Assembly: GCA_004347955.1 (NCBI GenBank)
Contig: QNVH01000066.1
Coordinates: 1 to 6,408 of the forward strand
Length of the DNA: 6,408 nucleotides
DNA from: Thermoproteota archaeon
Lineage (GTDB): Archaea > Thermoproteota > Methanomethylicia > Methanomethylicales > Methanomethylicaceae
Reading direction: 5' to 3'
Part shown: positions 1 through 5,619 of the stretch, in pieces
Numbering within the stretch: the first letter of the stretch is position 1
Layout of the letters: each line of letters begins with the position of its first letter
Program-made: the position numbers and the translations under genes
Notes under the pieces: model-generated
What the model was told of the DNA's origin: nothing
Database searches by the model: none
Seen by the model: only the letters and a program-made list of their open reading frames with translations

Positions 1-249
1 AAGCTCATTGAAACAGGGGCGATAGGAGTATACACCTACATACAGGACAGGTTAGCGACTGGAATAAAGCAGCTCTTGTGCGGTCTCAGGAAATTCGACA
101 TCAGCTATCTGTCAAGGGATGATGTGGCAGCGCTGACGGAGGAGGCAGAGGAAATAGCAAACTACTATCCAAAAGGCGTAAAACCAGCAGGGTTTAAGCC
201 GCTGAGATTCGTTACCGATGTGGACCTAGAGAGGATCTCAAAGCTATAG
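1..249 (+). CDS. 3' end of a probable FMN-binding glutamate-synthase-like protein (partial)
   Basis: The window opens inside a reading frame that runs 82 codons to a TAG at 247-249. The visible C-terminus contains GAIGVYTYIQDRLATGIKQL, then a CGLRKF segment, then SRDDVAALTEEAEEIANYY. The pattern of a helix followed by a 'G-x-R-K-F ... SRDDxxALT' segment resembles, from memory, the C-terminal tail of archaeal glutamate synthase domain 2-like FMN proteins (COG0069 type). The catalytic barrel and FMN-binding residues lie outside the window, so the assignment is tentative. Codon use (AGG, ATA) matches the neighbours. A T-tract follows the stop, so this gene probably ends its own transcript and is separate from the genes to its right. 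Confidence 0.5.
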   Translation, partial: KLIETGAIGVYTYIQDRLATGIKQLLCGLRKFDISYLSRDDVAALTEEAEEIANYYPKGVKPAGFKPLRFVTDVDLERISKL

Positions 250-266
250 TGGCTTTACGCGATTTC

Positions 267-275
267 TTTTTTTTT
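267..275 (+). terminator. T9 tract ending the upstream gene
   Basis: Nine consecutive T residues lie 18 nt after the TAG stop of the partial gene and are followed by A/T-rich DNA. Archaeal transcripts typically end at oligo-T tracts without needing a hairpin, so this is the likely terminator. Confidence 0.6.
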
Positions 276-419
276 AAAAAATTACAAATTATATTAACTA
301 CATACCTGAATTGGCACTGTTCCTTTTCCTTTCATGCTTGAAAGTGGCGGGTATACAGATATATTTCACTATAGAATTAATTCGAGCCTCCTAAACCCGA
401 ATTTAAAGCAAAGTTGATT

Positions 420-424
420 AAAAA
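420..424 (-). terminator. Oligo-T terminator of tRNA-Leu
   Basis: On the minus strand a TTTTT run starts 9 nt after the encoded CCA of the tRNA. This is a usual arrangement for an archaeal tRNA terminator. Confidence 0.5.
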
Positions 425-432
425 GGAGTTAA

Positions 433-539
433 TGGTGCGGGGAGTGGGATTTGAACCCACGAAGGCCTACGCCATAGGAGCTTACTGGGCAGGATCGCCT
501 CTCAGTCCTACCCCTTTGACCTGGCTTGGGAATCCCCGC
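433..539 (-). tRNA. tRNA-Leu(GAG), intron-containing
   Basis: On the minus strand this is a complete type II tRNA. Acceptor arms GCGGGGA and TCCCCGC pair in all 7 positions, the discriminator is A, and CCA is encoded at 435-433. The D stem is CCC/GGG with the leucine-type loop AAGCCAGGTCAAA. The anticodon stem TAGGA/TCCTA (510-506 and 479-475) is perfect. The variable arm is GGC-GTAG-GCC. The T arm is GTGGG-TTCAAAT-CCCAC. The anticodon loop is 26 nt instead of 7, so there is a 19-nt intron; the anticodon is GAG (503-501), which reads CUC and CUU. The mature tRNA would be 88 nt. The long variable arm and A73 fit leucine identity. It is transcribed divergently from the HD-domain gene. Confidence 0.95.
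482..500 (-). other. 19-nt tRNA intron with bulge-helix-bulge
   Basis: The exon segment ACTG (506-503) pairs with CAGT (487-484) inside the insert, giving the 4-bp central helix of a bulge-helix-bulge. It is flanked by a 3-nt bulge AGA (502-500) and, on the other side, AAG (483-481). Distally GGC (499-497) pairs with GCC (490-488) around a 6-nt loop. Cutting each bulge after its second nucleotide gives an intron 500-482 and a mature loop CTGAGGC with G37, the base expected for m1G37 in tRNAs reading CUN. A canonical 37/38 cut (intron 499-481) would leave A37 instead. The cut position is inferred; intron size is firm. Confidence 0.7.
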
Positions 540-564
540 TCGGAGTATTTCTTTAACAAACTTG

Positions 565-575
565 CCTTTAACTTT
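565..575 (-). promoter_or_regulatory. Possible TATA region of tRNA-Leu
   Basis: On the minus strand AAAGTTAAAGG lies about 26 nt upstream of position 544, which would start transcription about 5 nt before the mature tRNA 5' end. A second candidate, CTTAATTATG at 593-584, would give a leader of about 23 nt. Both are weak matches to the archaeal TATA consensus. Confidence 0.25.
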
Positions 576-638
576 GTCGTTCCCATAATTAAGTGCAAGG
601 AGTATACTCAATATTTGAATCCAAGACACAATCTAAAC

Positions 639-647
639 TTAAATATA
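639..647 (+). promoter_or_regulatory. Possible TATA box for the HD gene / lysK
   Basis: TTAAATATA is a good archaeal TATA-like sequence. Its centre predicts transcription starting near 669, only about a dozen nucleotides before the ATG at 681. The GGAAGGT Shine-Dalgarno at 667-673 would then sit at the very 5' end of the message. An upstream A/T-rich segment around 601-616 is an alternative that would give a longer leader. Confidence 0.4.
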
Positions 648-666
648 GTTGGTGTGTTTCTTTTAA

Positions 667-673
667 GGAAGGT
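667..673 (+). promoter_or_regulatory. Shine-Dalgarno of the HD-domain gene
   Basis: GGAAGGT ends 7 nt before the ATG at 681 and supports that start over any internal methionine. Confidence 0.55.
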
Positions 674-680
674 AATTTAG

Positions 681-1367
681 ATGAAGGATGATCCCCTCAT
701 AGACCTCGCCGAAAAGATCAACAACCCTGATCTGAGGCAGAAGGTAATAGAATTACTCAAGAACCCCAAACTCACATTTCTGGATCACCCCGAAAAGTAC
801 ACAAGCCTTAAGGACTCCCCAGCCAGTAAAAGGAGACATCACTCATACCAAAAGGGGCTGGTGATACACACAATAGCAACGACCAGGCTAGCCCTGAGTC
901 TCGCCGAGATATTGGAAGAGATATACAAGGTTAGGGTGGACAGGGACGTTGTGATAGCTGCCTCGCTGTTGCATGACCTCTTCAAGCACCTGACCTATTT
1001 TGAGGTTTATCCGGGTAAGTATGTCAGATCCAAGCTCGGAGAGCGACTGGACCACCTATCCCTGATCATTGGGGAGCTATATGCCAGGAAGTTTCCTCTG
1101 GATGTGATTCATGCGGTTGTGGCGCACCATGGAGACAATGGTCCGATAGAGCCAAGGACAATAGAAGCCCTTCTGGTTCACATGGCTGACAGGACCGATG
1201 CAGAAATAAACGACAAGGTTCTCTTTGCTGCCAAGGAGATAATTAAAGAGTGCTTGATGAAGGAGGTTGTTACTCTGCCCAGGGAGGTTTCCCCCTACGA
1301 GGTCATTATCGCCAAAAAGGAGGGGGGCTGCGAGGAGGTGAGGAGGCGCTTCTCCTCAATGATTTGA
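681..1367 (+). CDS. HD-domain metal-dependent phosphohydrolase, MptB-like
   Basis: This 228-aa soluble protein carries the HD-superfamily metal ligands in order: H54 and H63 in RRHHSYQKGLVIHT, the HD doublet H98-D99 in ASLLHDLFKH, H125, H149-H150 in AHHGD, and D170 in HMADRTDAE. The N-terminal segment with 'DSPASKRRHHSY-KGL-HT' and the 'VDRDVVIAASLLHD' run recall, from memory, archaeal MptB (MJ0837 type). MptB is the Fe(II)-dependent phosphodiesterase that opens 7,8-dihydroneopterin 2',3'-cyclic phosphate in tetrahydromethanopterin synthesis. Other HD proteins of this size, such as YhaM-type 3'-5' exonuclease cores, share the motifs, so the substrate is uncertain. The start is supported by GGAAGGT 7 nt upstream. 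lysK begins 28 nt after the TGA, which suggests co-transcription. Confidence 0.75.
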   Translation: MKDDPLIDLAEKINNPDLRQKVIELLKNPKLTFLDHPEKYTSLKDSPASKRRHHSYQKGLVIHTIATTRLALSLAEILEEIYKVRVDRDVVIAASLLHDLFKHLTYFEVYPGKYVRSKLGERLDHLSLIIGELYARKFPLDVIHAVVAHHGDNGPIEPRTIEALLVHMADRTDAEINDKVLFAAKEIIKECLMKEVVTLPREVSPYEVIIAKKEGGCEEVRRRFSSMI

Positions 1368-1383
1368 ATACGGGGAGAGGGAT

Positions 1384-1389
1384 GGTGAT
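1384..1389 (+). promoter_or_regulatory. Shine-Dalgarno deciding the GTG start of lysK
   Basis: GGTGAT matches the archaeal 16S 3' end and lies 6 nt before the GTG at 1396. The nearby ATGs at 1382 and 1388 are out of frame, and the lysK frame is closed by a TGA at 1360-1362 with no better start between, so GTG is the preferred initiator. Confidence 0.6.
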
Positions 1390-1395
1390 GAGAAC

Positions 1396-3018
1396 GTGCA
1401 AGAAGGACATTGGATAAGGCAGATCGTGGATCAGATACTTGCAAGAGGAGACCCGGAGATAGTCATCCACACAGGCAAGACACCCTCAGGACCAATACAT
1501 ATAGGGGCTGAGCGGGAGCAGTTCATATGCAGCGCGATCCAGATAGAGTTGAAGAGGAGGGGCTATGAATCAACCTTCAACTTCATCATAGACTCCTACG
1601 ACCCGCTGAAGTCTATACCCGCGGGAATAGAGGTGCCCAAAGGGTTTGAGGAGCACGTAGGCAAGCCGCTCTCCTCCGTGCCAGACCCATACTCCTGCCA
1701 TGAGAGTTACGCAAAGCATTTTGCGGAGGAGTTCAACTCTTGCCAGGGAAGGCTAGGCGTTTATCCAAACGTGATATATTCCCATGAGCTATACAGGCGC
1801 AAGGAGATGAAGGACGCGATCAGAACTGTTTTGAGGAAGCTGGACGAGCTGAGGATGATAAGGAAGAAGTACGTCCAAGAGGAGGAGCATGAAGAGGGCC
1901 ATGGGGACGAGTGGAACCCCGTTATGGTTGTCTGCGAGCGTTGCGGAAGGATCGCATCGAAGAAGGAGGAGGTAGCGCCGAACCGCTTGGAGTGGTGGAA
2001 CCTTGATGAAGATACTGCAGGGTACAAATGCACAAGCTGCGGCTACCAGGGAAGGGGCAAGATATCCGAATTGGATTTAAAGTTGAGCTGGAGGGTTGAT
2101 TGGGCAGCCAAGTGGGCCATATTCAAAGTATCTTGCGAGCCTGCCGGAAAAGACCACTGCGTTAAAGACGGGGCATATGACATGGGTTTAGAGGTCTGTT
2201 GGAGGATATTCGGTTACAGAGGCCCACTTAAGGTACCTTATGAGTGGCTCACGCTGGGCGAGCATGCGATGAAGACTCATAAGGGGATAACATTTACCCC
2301 GCATGAATGGCTCAGGATAGCTCCCCCTGAGTGTATGAGGTACATGATACTTAACGCAGATCCAATGCGGCACATAGCCTTCCTGCCAGAGAGGATCCCC
2401 GACATCGTTGATGGGTTCGACAGGTTGGAGCGCATTTACTTCGGCGCCGAGACCCCACCAGCAGGCGAAGACCCGCAGTATTATAAAGATCTTTACGAGT
2501 TGTGTGTTGTAGGTCGTTTGCCTGAGGGGGTGCCAGCACGCCTCCCATACAGGTTCTGCGCGATCATTGTCCAGCTTGAGCCACTTTTTGGCTGGGAGAA
2601 GGTGTTAAAGAAATCCATGGAGTATTTGAGGAGGCTTGCCGGTGGAGCGGAGCCTTCTGAGAGGGAGAGGACTGACGCAGAGGACCGTCTGAAAATGGCA
2701 AAGAACTGGGTGGAGTCCTATGCCCCCCCAACCCTGAAATTCAGAATATCGATGGATCTCCCGGCATATAGACCTTGCAATGACATGGAGCGTTCTTTCA
2801 TTGAGAGGTTGATATCCCTGATAGAGCAAGATTTGCCCGAGGCGGAGCTTCAGAACGAGATCTTCAACTCTGCCAGGTCTTTAGGTCTTGAGGTTGGCAA
2901 GGCATTCAGCTTGGTTTATTTGATACTGCTGGGGGCAGAGAGAGGCCCGAGGCTGGCACCATTGCTCACCGCCCTGGATAAGGATTGGCTGACAAGGAGG
3001 CTGAGGTCAGTTCTATAG
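1396..3018 (+). CDS. lysK: Lysyl-tRNA synthetase, class I
   Basis: This 540-aa cytosolic enzyme charges tRNA-Lys with lysine using ATP. It is the class I form found in most archaea and some bacteria. The HIGH motif is HIGA at 35-38 after TPSGP. A zinc ribbon with C180-x2-C183 and C212-x2-C215 interrupts the catalytic fold. It is followed by SWRVDWAAKW and 'CEPAGKDHC...DGAYDMG', both family landmarks, and VPYEWL at 280-285. The KMSKS position reads AMKTHKG (291-297), unlike the usual KMSxSKG. A helical anticodon-binding region of roughly 190 residues completes the chain, and the total is close to the roughly 520 aa usual for the family. The start is GTG with GGTGAT upstream. It lies downstream of the HD gene and converges with cysS. 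Confidence 0.95.
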   Translation: MQEGHWIRQIVDQILARGDPEIVIHTGKTPSGPIHIGAEREQFICSAIQIELKRRGYESTFNFIIDSYDPLKSIPAGIEVPKGFEEHVGKPLSSVPDPYSCHESYAKHFAEEFNSCQGRLGVYPNVIYSHELYRRKEMKDAIRTVLRKLDELRMIRKKYVQEEEHEEGHGDEWNPVMVVCERCGRIASKKEEVAPNRLEWWNLDEDTAGYKCTSCGYQGRGKISELDLKLSWRVDWAAKWAIFKVSCEPAGKDHCVKDGAYDMGLEVCWRIFGYRGPLKVPYEWLTLGEHAMKTHKGITFTPHEWLRIAPPECMRYMILNADPMRHIAFLPERIPDIVDGFDRLERIYFGAETPPAGEDPQYYKDLYELCVVGRLPEGVPARLPYRFCAIIVQLEPLFGWEKVLKKSMEYLRRLAGGAEPSERERTDAEDRLKMAKNWVESYAPPTLKFRISMDLPAYRPCNDMERSFIERLISLIEQDLPEAELQNEIFNSARSLGLEVGKAFSLVYLILLGAERGPRLAPLLTALDKDWLTRRLRSVL

Positions 3019-3212
3019 GGTCAATTAAAAATAACTGAATTTAATTTTAATAATAAATAAAATTTATAATTAAAATATAATTTATGATATATTTATTAAA
3101 AAGGACGGTTAATTTTGCAGCCTAAGGTCAAATCACTCGAGCACAGACTTCTACAATGCCACATATTATGTTCAGCGCCGCACCGTGGCCCGTTCTCACA
3201 AATTATCCATTT
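3019..3212. other. Convergent spacer with an extreme A/T block
   Basis: This region separates the 3' ends of lysK (+) and cysS (-). Positions 3038-3102 contain a single G and no C, with several T-runs on each strand (for example TTTTAAT on + and CTTTTTAAT on -), so the block can end transcription in both directions. Positions 3103-3212 return to a coding-like composition but hold no gene I can support. The only notable frame there is the 38-codon continuation of cysS past its TGA. Confidence 0.6.
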
Positions 3213-4373
3213 TCACGGAGGGGTGTGGAGCTTTATACCAAGTATGGTCTCAACCAGGGAGAAAATTCGCCAGGCACCTTCGACTTCCCTTTCCAAGATT
3301 AGGTCGGAGAGCTCCTCCACAGCCGAGAGAGCCTCGCCAGTCTCTAGGTCATCATCCAAGGCAGACATGAATGTCGCGGCAAAATCCTTGGCACACTGCC
3401 CCATCTCTTCTTTACCCCTTGATTTGGCTGCGGCCTTGCGCATCTTCTCGTAAAGGACCCGAGCCTCCTCAAGCGACTCTTCCGAGTACTCTATCTTTGT
3501 CCGGTAGTTGGAGCGGAGGATCCATGTTCTCAGCACCTCGGCAGGGTATTTTTTCAGAATGTCGCGAATGTATGCCTTACCTCCCGAGGACTTTGACATC
3601 TTCTCTCCCTCTATAAGGACAAAGTCATTGTGGACCCAGTACCTCACGAACCTTTTGCCTGTGAGGGCTTTCGCGATCAGGGACTCGCACTCGTGGTGGG
3701 GGTATATGAGGTCCTTGCCACCCCAGTGGATGTCCAGCGTCTCTCCCAATGTATCCATGGACATTGCAACACACTCGGTGTGCCAGCCAGGAACGCCTCT
3801 ACCAAAAGGGCTATCAAAACCTTCGCCTGTAACCCTCCACAGAACAAAATCGAATGGTCCTCTCTTCCCCTGGACCCTTATTTCACCCACTATTGTTTCC
3901 TTCAGATCCTTCACCAGCTCGCCGAATCCGCCCGCCGCTTCTACGTCGAAGTAAATGGTGTTGCCAGACCTGTACGCGTAGCCGAGCTCCAAGAGTCGCT
4001 CGGTTATTTTTATGATCTTGGGGACGTACTCCGATGCCCTTGTGTATTTCGTGGCGCGCATCACATTCAGGGAGTCCATGTCAAAGAAGTATTCCCTTAT
4101 GAAGCGTTCTGCCACCTCACGGGGCGAAAGACCCTCCTTCTTTGCTCTTTGGTCGATCTTCTCATCTATGTCAGTGAAGTTCTGGACGTGTGTGACTCTG
4201 TATCCGAGTGAGATCAGGTATCTCTTCAGGACGTCAAAGTTTATGTAAGTGCGGGCATGACCTACATGGCAGAGGTCGTAAACAGTTGGGCCGCAAACGT
4301 AGGCTTTTACCTCGAATGGATCTTGGGGAATGAAGTCTTCCTTTGAACCTGTCCTGGTGTTGAATATCTTCAT
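3213..4373 (-). CDS. cysS: Cysteinyl-tRNA synthetase, C-terminally short
   Basis: Class I synthetase that charges tRNA-Cys. Numbered from the alternative ATG at 4385, landmarks are YVCGPTVYD with zinc ligand C31, HIGH as HVGH (40-43), the FTDIDEKI signature, WHTEC with C205, the PHHECE zinc-ligand cluster at 229-234, and KMSKSSGG at 262-269. A helical DALR-type region follows from about 330. The chain ends soon after 'WRIFSLVETILGIKL', giving 386 aa, about 70 fewer than the 460-480 usual for CysRS; the small C-terminal anticodon-binding domain seems absent. I choose the ATG at 4373 because the product then starts MKIFNTRTG like its relatives, and GGTGATC lies just before it. The ATG at 4385 would overlap the GNAT gene by 8 nt. 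It is the last gene of the minus-strand cluster. Confidence 0.93.
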   Translation of the reverse strand: MKIFNTRTGSKEDFIPQDPFEVKAYVCGPTVYDLCHVGHARTYINFDVLKRYLISLGYRVTHVQNFTDIDEKIDQRAKKEGLSPREVAERFIREYFFDMDSLNVMRATKYTRASEYVPKIIKITERLLELGYAYRSGNTIYFDVEAAGGFGELVKDLKETIVGEIRVQGKRGPFDFVLWRVTGEGFDSPFGRGVPGWHTECVAMSMDTLGETLDIHWGGKDLIYPHHECESLIAKALTGKRFVRYWVHNDFVLIEGEKMSKSSGGKAYIRDILKKYPAEVLRTWILRSNYRTKIEYSEESLEEARVLYEKMRKAAAKSRGKEEMGQCAKDFAATFMSALDDDLETGEALSAVEELSDLILEREVEGAWRIFSLVETILGIKLHTPP

Positions 4374-4375
4374 CA

Positions 4376-4382
4376 GATCACC
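4376..4382 (-). promoter_or_regulatory. Shine-Dalgarno of cysS, inside the GNAT stop region
   Basis: GGTGATC on the minus strand includes the TGA stop of the GNAT gene (4380-4378) and lies 2 nt before the ATG at 4373. The layout favours translational coupling, with ribosomes ending the GNAT gene feeding cysS. Confidence 0.45.
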
Positions 4383-5151
4383 CATACTCTAAGCCTGCGA
4401 AGGCCTGCACCTTACTGTAGTCAATTCGGGGCCTATCACCAAGATACATGAGAGTCGCCTTAAATATTATTTCGGCAAATCTCGGGTCTGGGTAAGGGGT
4501 GACTGCGGTCGAGCCGACCCCGAGCAAACTCATCGCACTGTAAAGGAAGCCGCTATCATCACAAATGACAGGCCCCACGGAACTCTCCATCGTGCCAGGT
4601 CGGATGATGGCAAACCCCTCCCCCTCCTTTGGATACACGACTGAGCCAGATTCTGCAAGGAGCCTGAGGAGGGGCCCTCTCCTGTATCCGAAGCACAGCC
4701 TGTCCATTCTCTCTATGGATTCGCTCCACCCGCCTTTTTTCACCGAGCCTTCGAGCCCCCCGAGAAATTTTACAAAGTAGAGATCCCTATCTTTTGCAAA
4801 ACCGTTCTTCAGGTAGAAGGGCAAAGACTCTTGGGTGGAGAACAGGGCAATAGTCTTTTTCCTGCCAAGCATTCGGATCCCCTCCATCAGCAGAGAACGC
4901 CCTACGCCGATCTTTCGCCAGCGCTTTTCAACCAATAGGTTTGAGATCCACCCAATCTCGCCGTAGTCGAACAGGGTGATCATGCCGATTATACCCTCTC
5001 GCTCTGCAACGAGGGTCTTTGAGCAACCCGAGCGCTCCATGATCAGGAAGTCTTTGAGTTCGTAGTTCCAGCCCTCTTCTTGCGAGAGGCTTATGAGGCG
5101 GTCATAATCTTCTCGATTTGCCATCCTTATCTTCAAAATTCCCAACCTCAT
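4378..5151 (-). CDS. GNAT acetyltransferase with a YitH-like C-terminal domain
   Basis: The 257-aa product is a predicted cytosolic acetyl-CoA-dependent N-acetyltransferase with unknown substrate. Residues 6-126 form the GNAT fold: first strand LKIRMANREDYDRL, the acetyl-CoA pyrophosphate loop RWRKIGVG (77-84), and the late motif FYLKNGF (112-118). The rest, with MDRLCFGYRRGPLL (149-162) and 'AIIRPG...GPVICDD' (181-199), resembles the second domain of YitH-type acetyltransferases. The start is uncertain. The ATG at 5151 overlaps the Cys-rich gene by 50 nt. A TTG at 5136 has GAGGT 8 nt upstream and still keeps the first beta strand, whereas starting at the ATG at 5124 would cut that strand off. 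It is followed by cysS with a 4-nt gap. Confidence 0.82.
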   Translation of the reverse strand: MRLGILKIRMANREDYDRLISLSQEEGWNYELKDFLIMERSGCSKTLVAEREGIIGMITLFDYGEIGWISNLLVEKRWRKIGVGRSLLMEGIRMLGRKKTIALFSTQESLPFYLKNGFAKDRDLYFVKFLGGLEGSVKKGGWSESIERMDRLCFGYRRGPLLRLLAESGSVVYPKEGEGFAIIRPGTMESSVGPVICDDSGFLYSAMSLLGVGSTAVTPYPDPRFAEIIFKATLMYLGDRPRIDYSKVQAFAGLEYG

Positions 5152-5269
5152 CGCACTCGTGGAGGCCGTGCGTGATGAACTTTTTGTCGCCCCTTGCGTG
5201 TTTCAGACTGCATGGACCGTAGTCGTCATCCTCGGCGCCGTACCATTTCTCACAATCTTTGCACTTCAT
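5102..5269 (-). CDS. 55-aa Cys-rich, probably metal-binding protein
   Basis: A small gene in the gap between the thioredoxin-like and GNAT genes, ending with TGA at 5104-5102. The product begins MKCKDCEKWYGAEDDDYGPC and has C3-x2-C6, C20 and C39 (HGLHECDE), plus H24, H34 and H37, as in a compact zinc- or iron-binding knuckle. It is acidic in the middle and basic at the end, with no signal peptide or membrane segment. It overlaps the GNAT start by 50 nt in another frame and begins 12 nt after the stop of the off-frame thioredoxin tail, so it fits the operon tightly. Upstream is only a weak site (AGTGAG). I do not recognise a named family. The ordered Cys spacing and operon fit make it likely real, but it is short. 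Confidence 0.7.
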   Translation of the reverse strand: MKCKDCEKWYGAEDDDYGPCSLKHARGDKKFITHGLHECDEVGNFEDKDGKSRRL

Positions 5270-5281
5270 ACGACTCACTGG

Positions 5282-5340
5282 TCAACTTGAGAGCCATTCC
5301 TCGATGGCTTCTCTCACAAGTTTCTCCTTAGTGCTTCCTC
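5282..5340 (-). pseudogene. Off-frame C-terminal tail of the thioredoxin-like gene
   Basis: Reading the minus strand in the -1 frame from the purine tract AGGGAGGAGGAAG (5346-5334) gives GGSTKEKLVREAIEEWLSS and then TGA at 5284-5282. This is a charged amphipathic helix of the kind that closes thioredoxin folds, and it would make a 112-aa protein ending ILREGGSTKEKLVREAIEEW. The in-frame alternative ends within 9 residues as EEALRRNL. The tail either reflects a one-base deletion in the repetitive purine tract, a sequencing error, or frameshifting during translation. Confidence 0.6.
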
Positions 5341-5619
5341 CTCCCTCAGGATCTTTTCCCCTATCAAAACGAGCGGCGTGTTTATGGCGTTGTACATGAG
5401 GAGCTCAGCCATGGCGTCCCGGTCCTTGTCAACATCCTTCTCCTCGACAAGCTCGCTGTAGGATAGTCCCTTGCTGGACAGGACCCTTTGAAGAATGAAT
5501 TTGGCTATAGGGCAGCGGGTGCAGGACGAGCTCTTGTATAGCCTTATCTTTGCTTTTTTATCTGCCTTCTCCTTTTGAGTGCTGCCAAAGACCTCTTGTT
5601 CCCTGCCACTCAATTGCAT
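5314..5619 (-). CDS. Thioredoxin/glutaredoxin-like CxxC protein, 3' end probably frame-disrupted
   Basis: As read, a 101-aa protein. After a charged N-terminal extension of about 23 residues, KIRLYKSSSCTRCPIAK begins a thioredoxin-fold domain with redox CTRC at 33-36, the usual beta-alpha-beta spacing, and the cis-proline signature NTPLVLIGEKIL (T81-P82). It presumably acts as a cytosolic disulfide reductase or electron carrier. The final residues after ILRE are atypical, while a -1 frame supplies a normal-looking C-terminal helix (see the adjoining entry). The ATG at 5619 follows directly on the TGA of the upstream gene; because GGTGA abuts that ATG, the TTG at 5613 (6 nt spacing) could be the real start. 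The target protein cannot be told from sequence. Confidence 0.78.
   Translation of the reverse strand: MQLSGREQEVFGSTQKEKADKKAKIRLYKSSSCTRCPIAKFILQRVLSSKGLSYSELVEEKDVDKDRDAMAELLMYNAINTPLVLIGEKILREEEALRRNL

Larger units (their letters stand above)
250..432. other. Convergent spacer, no gene seen
   Basis: This A/T-rich gap lies between a + strand gene end and the 3' end of the minus-strand tRNA. It holds the T9 tract, a perfect 6-bp inverted repeat CTTTCA/TGAAAG at 329-344, a 10-bp palindrome GAATTAATTC at 374-383, and a 5-A run at 420-424 that serves the tRNA strand. Only a 28-codon frame from 334 is open and it has no supporting ribosome binding site, so I call no gene here. Confidence 0.55.

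Noticed and set aside
414..680. An 88-codon + strand frame containing VGFEPTKA with AAGGAG ahead of an internal ATG at 432
   Set aside because: It is the antisense of the tRNA-Leu gene. VGFEPT-type peptides are a well-known artefact of translating tRNA complements.
3099..3215. Selenocysteine or readthrough at the cysS TGA with a Cys-containing 38-codon extension
   Set aside because: An open run of this length is expected fairly often by chance, neighbouring genes use TGA as an ordinary stop, and the extension does not look like CysRS. Kept only as a side note to the short C-terminus.
3115..4248. Several + strand open frames of 61-193 codons opposite cysS
   Set aside because: They are antisense shadows of a clear CysRS gene, with no ribosome binding sites and no recognisable motifs.
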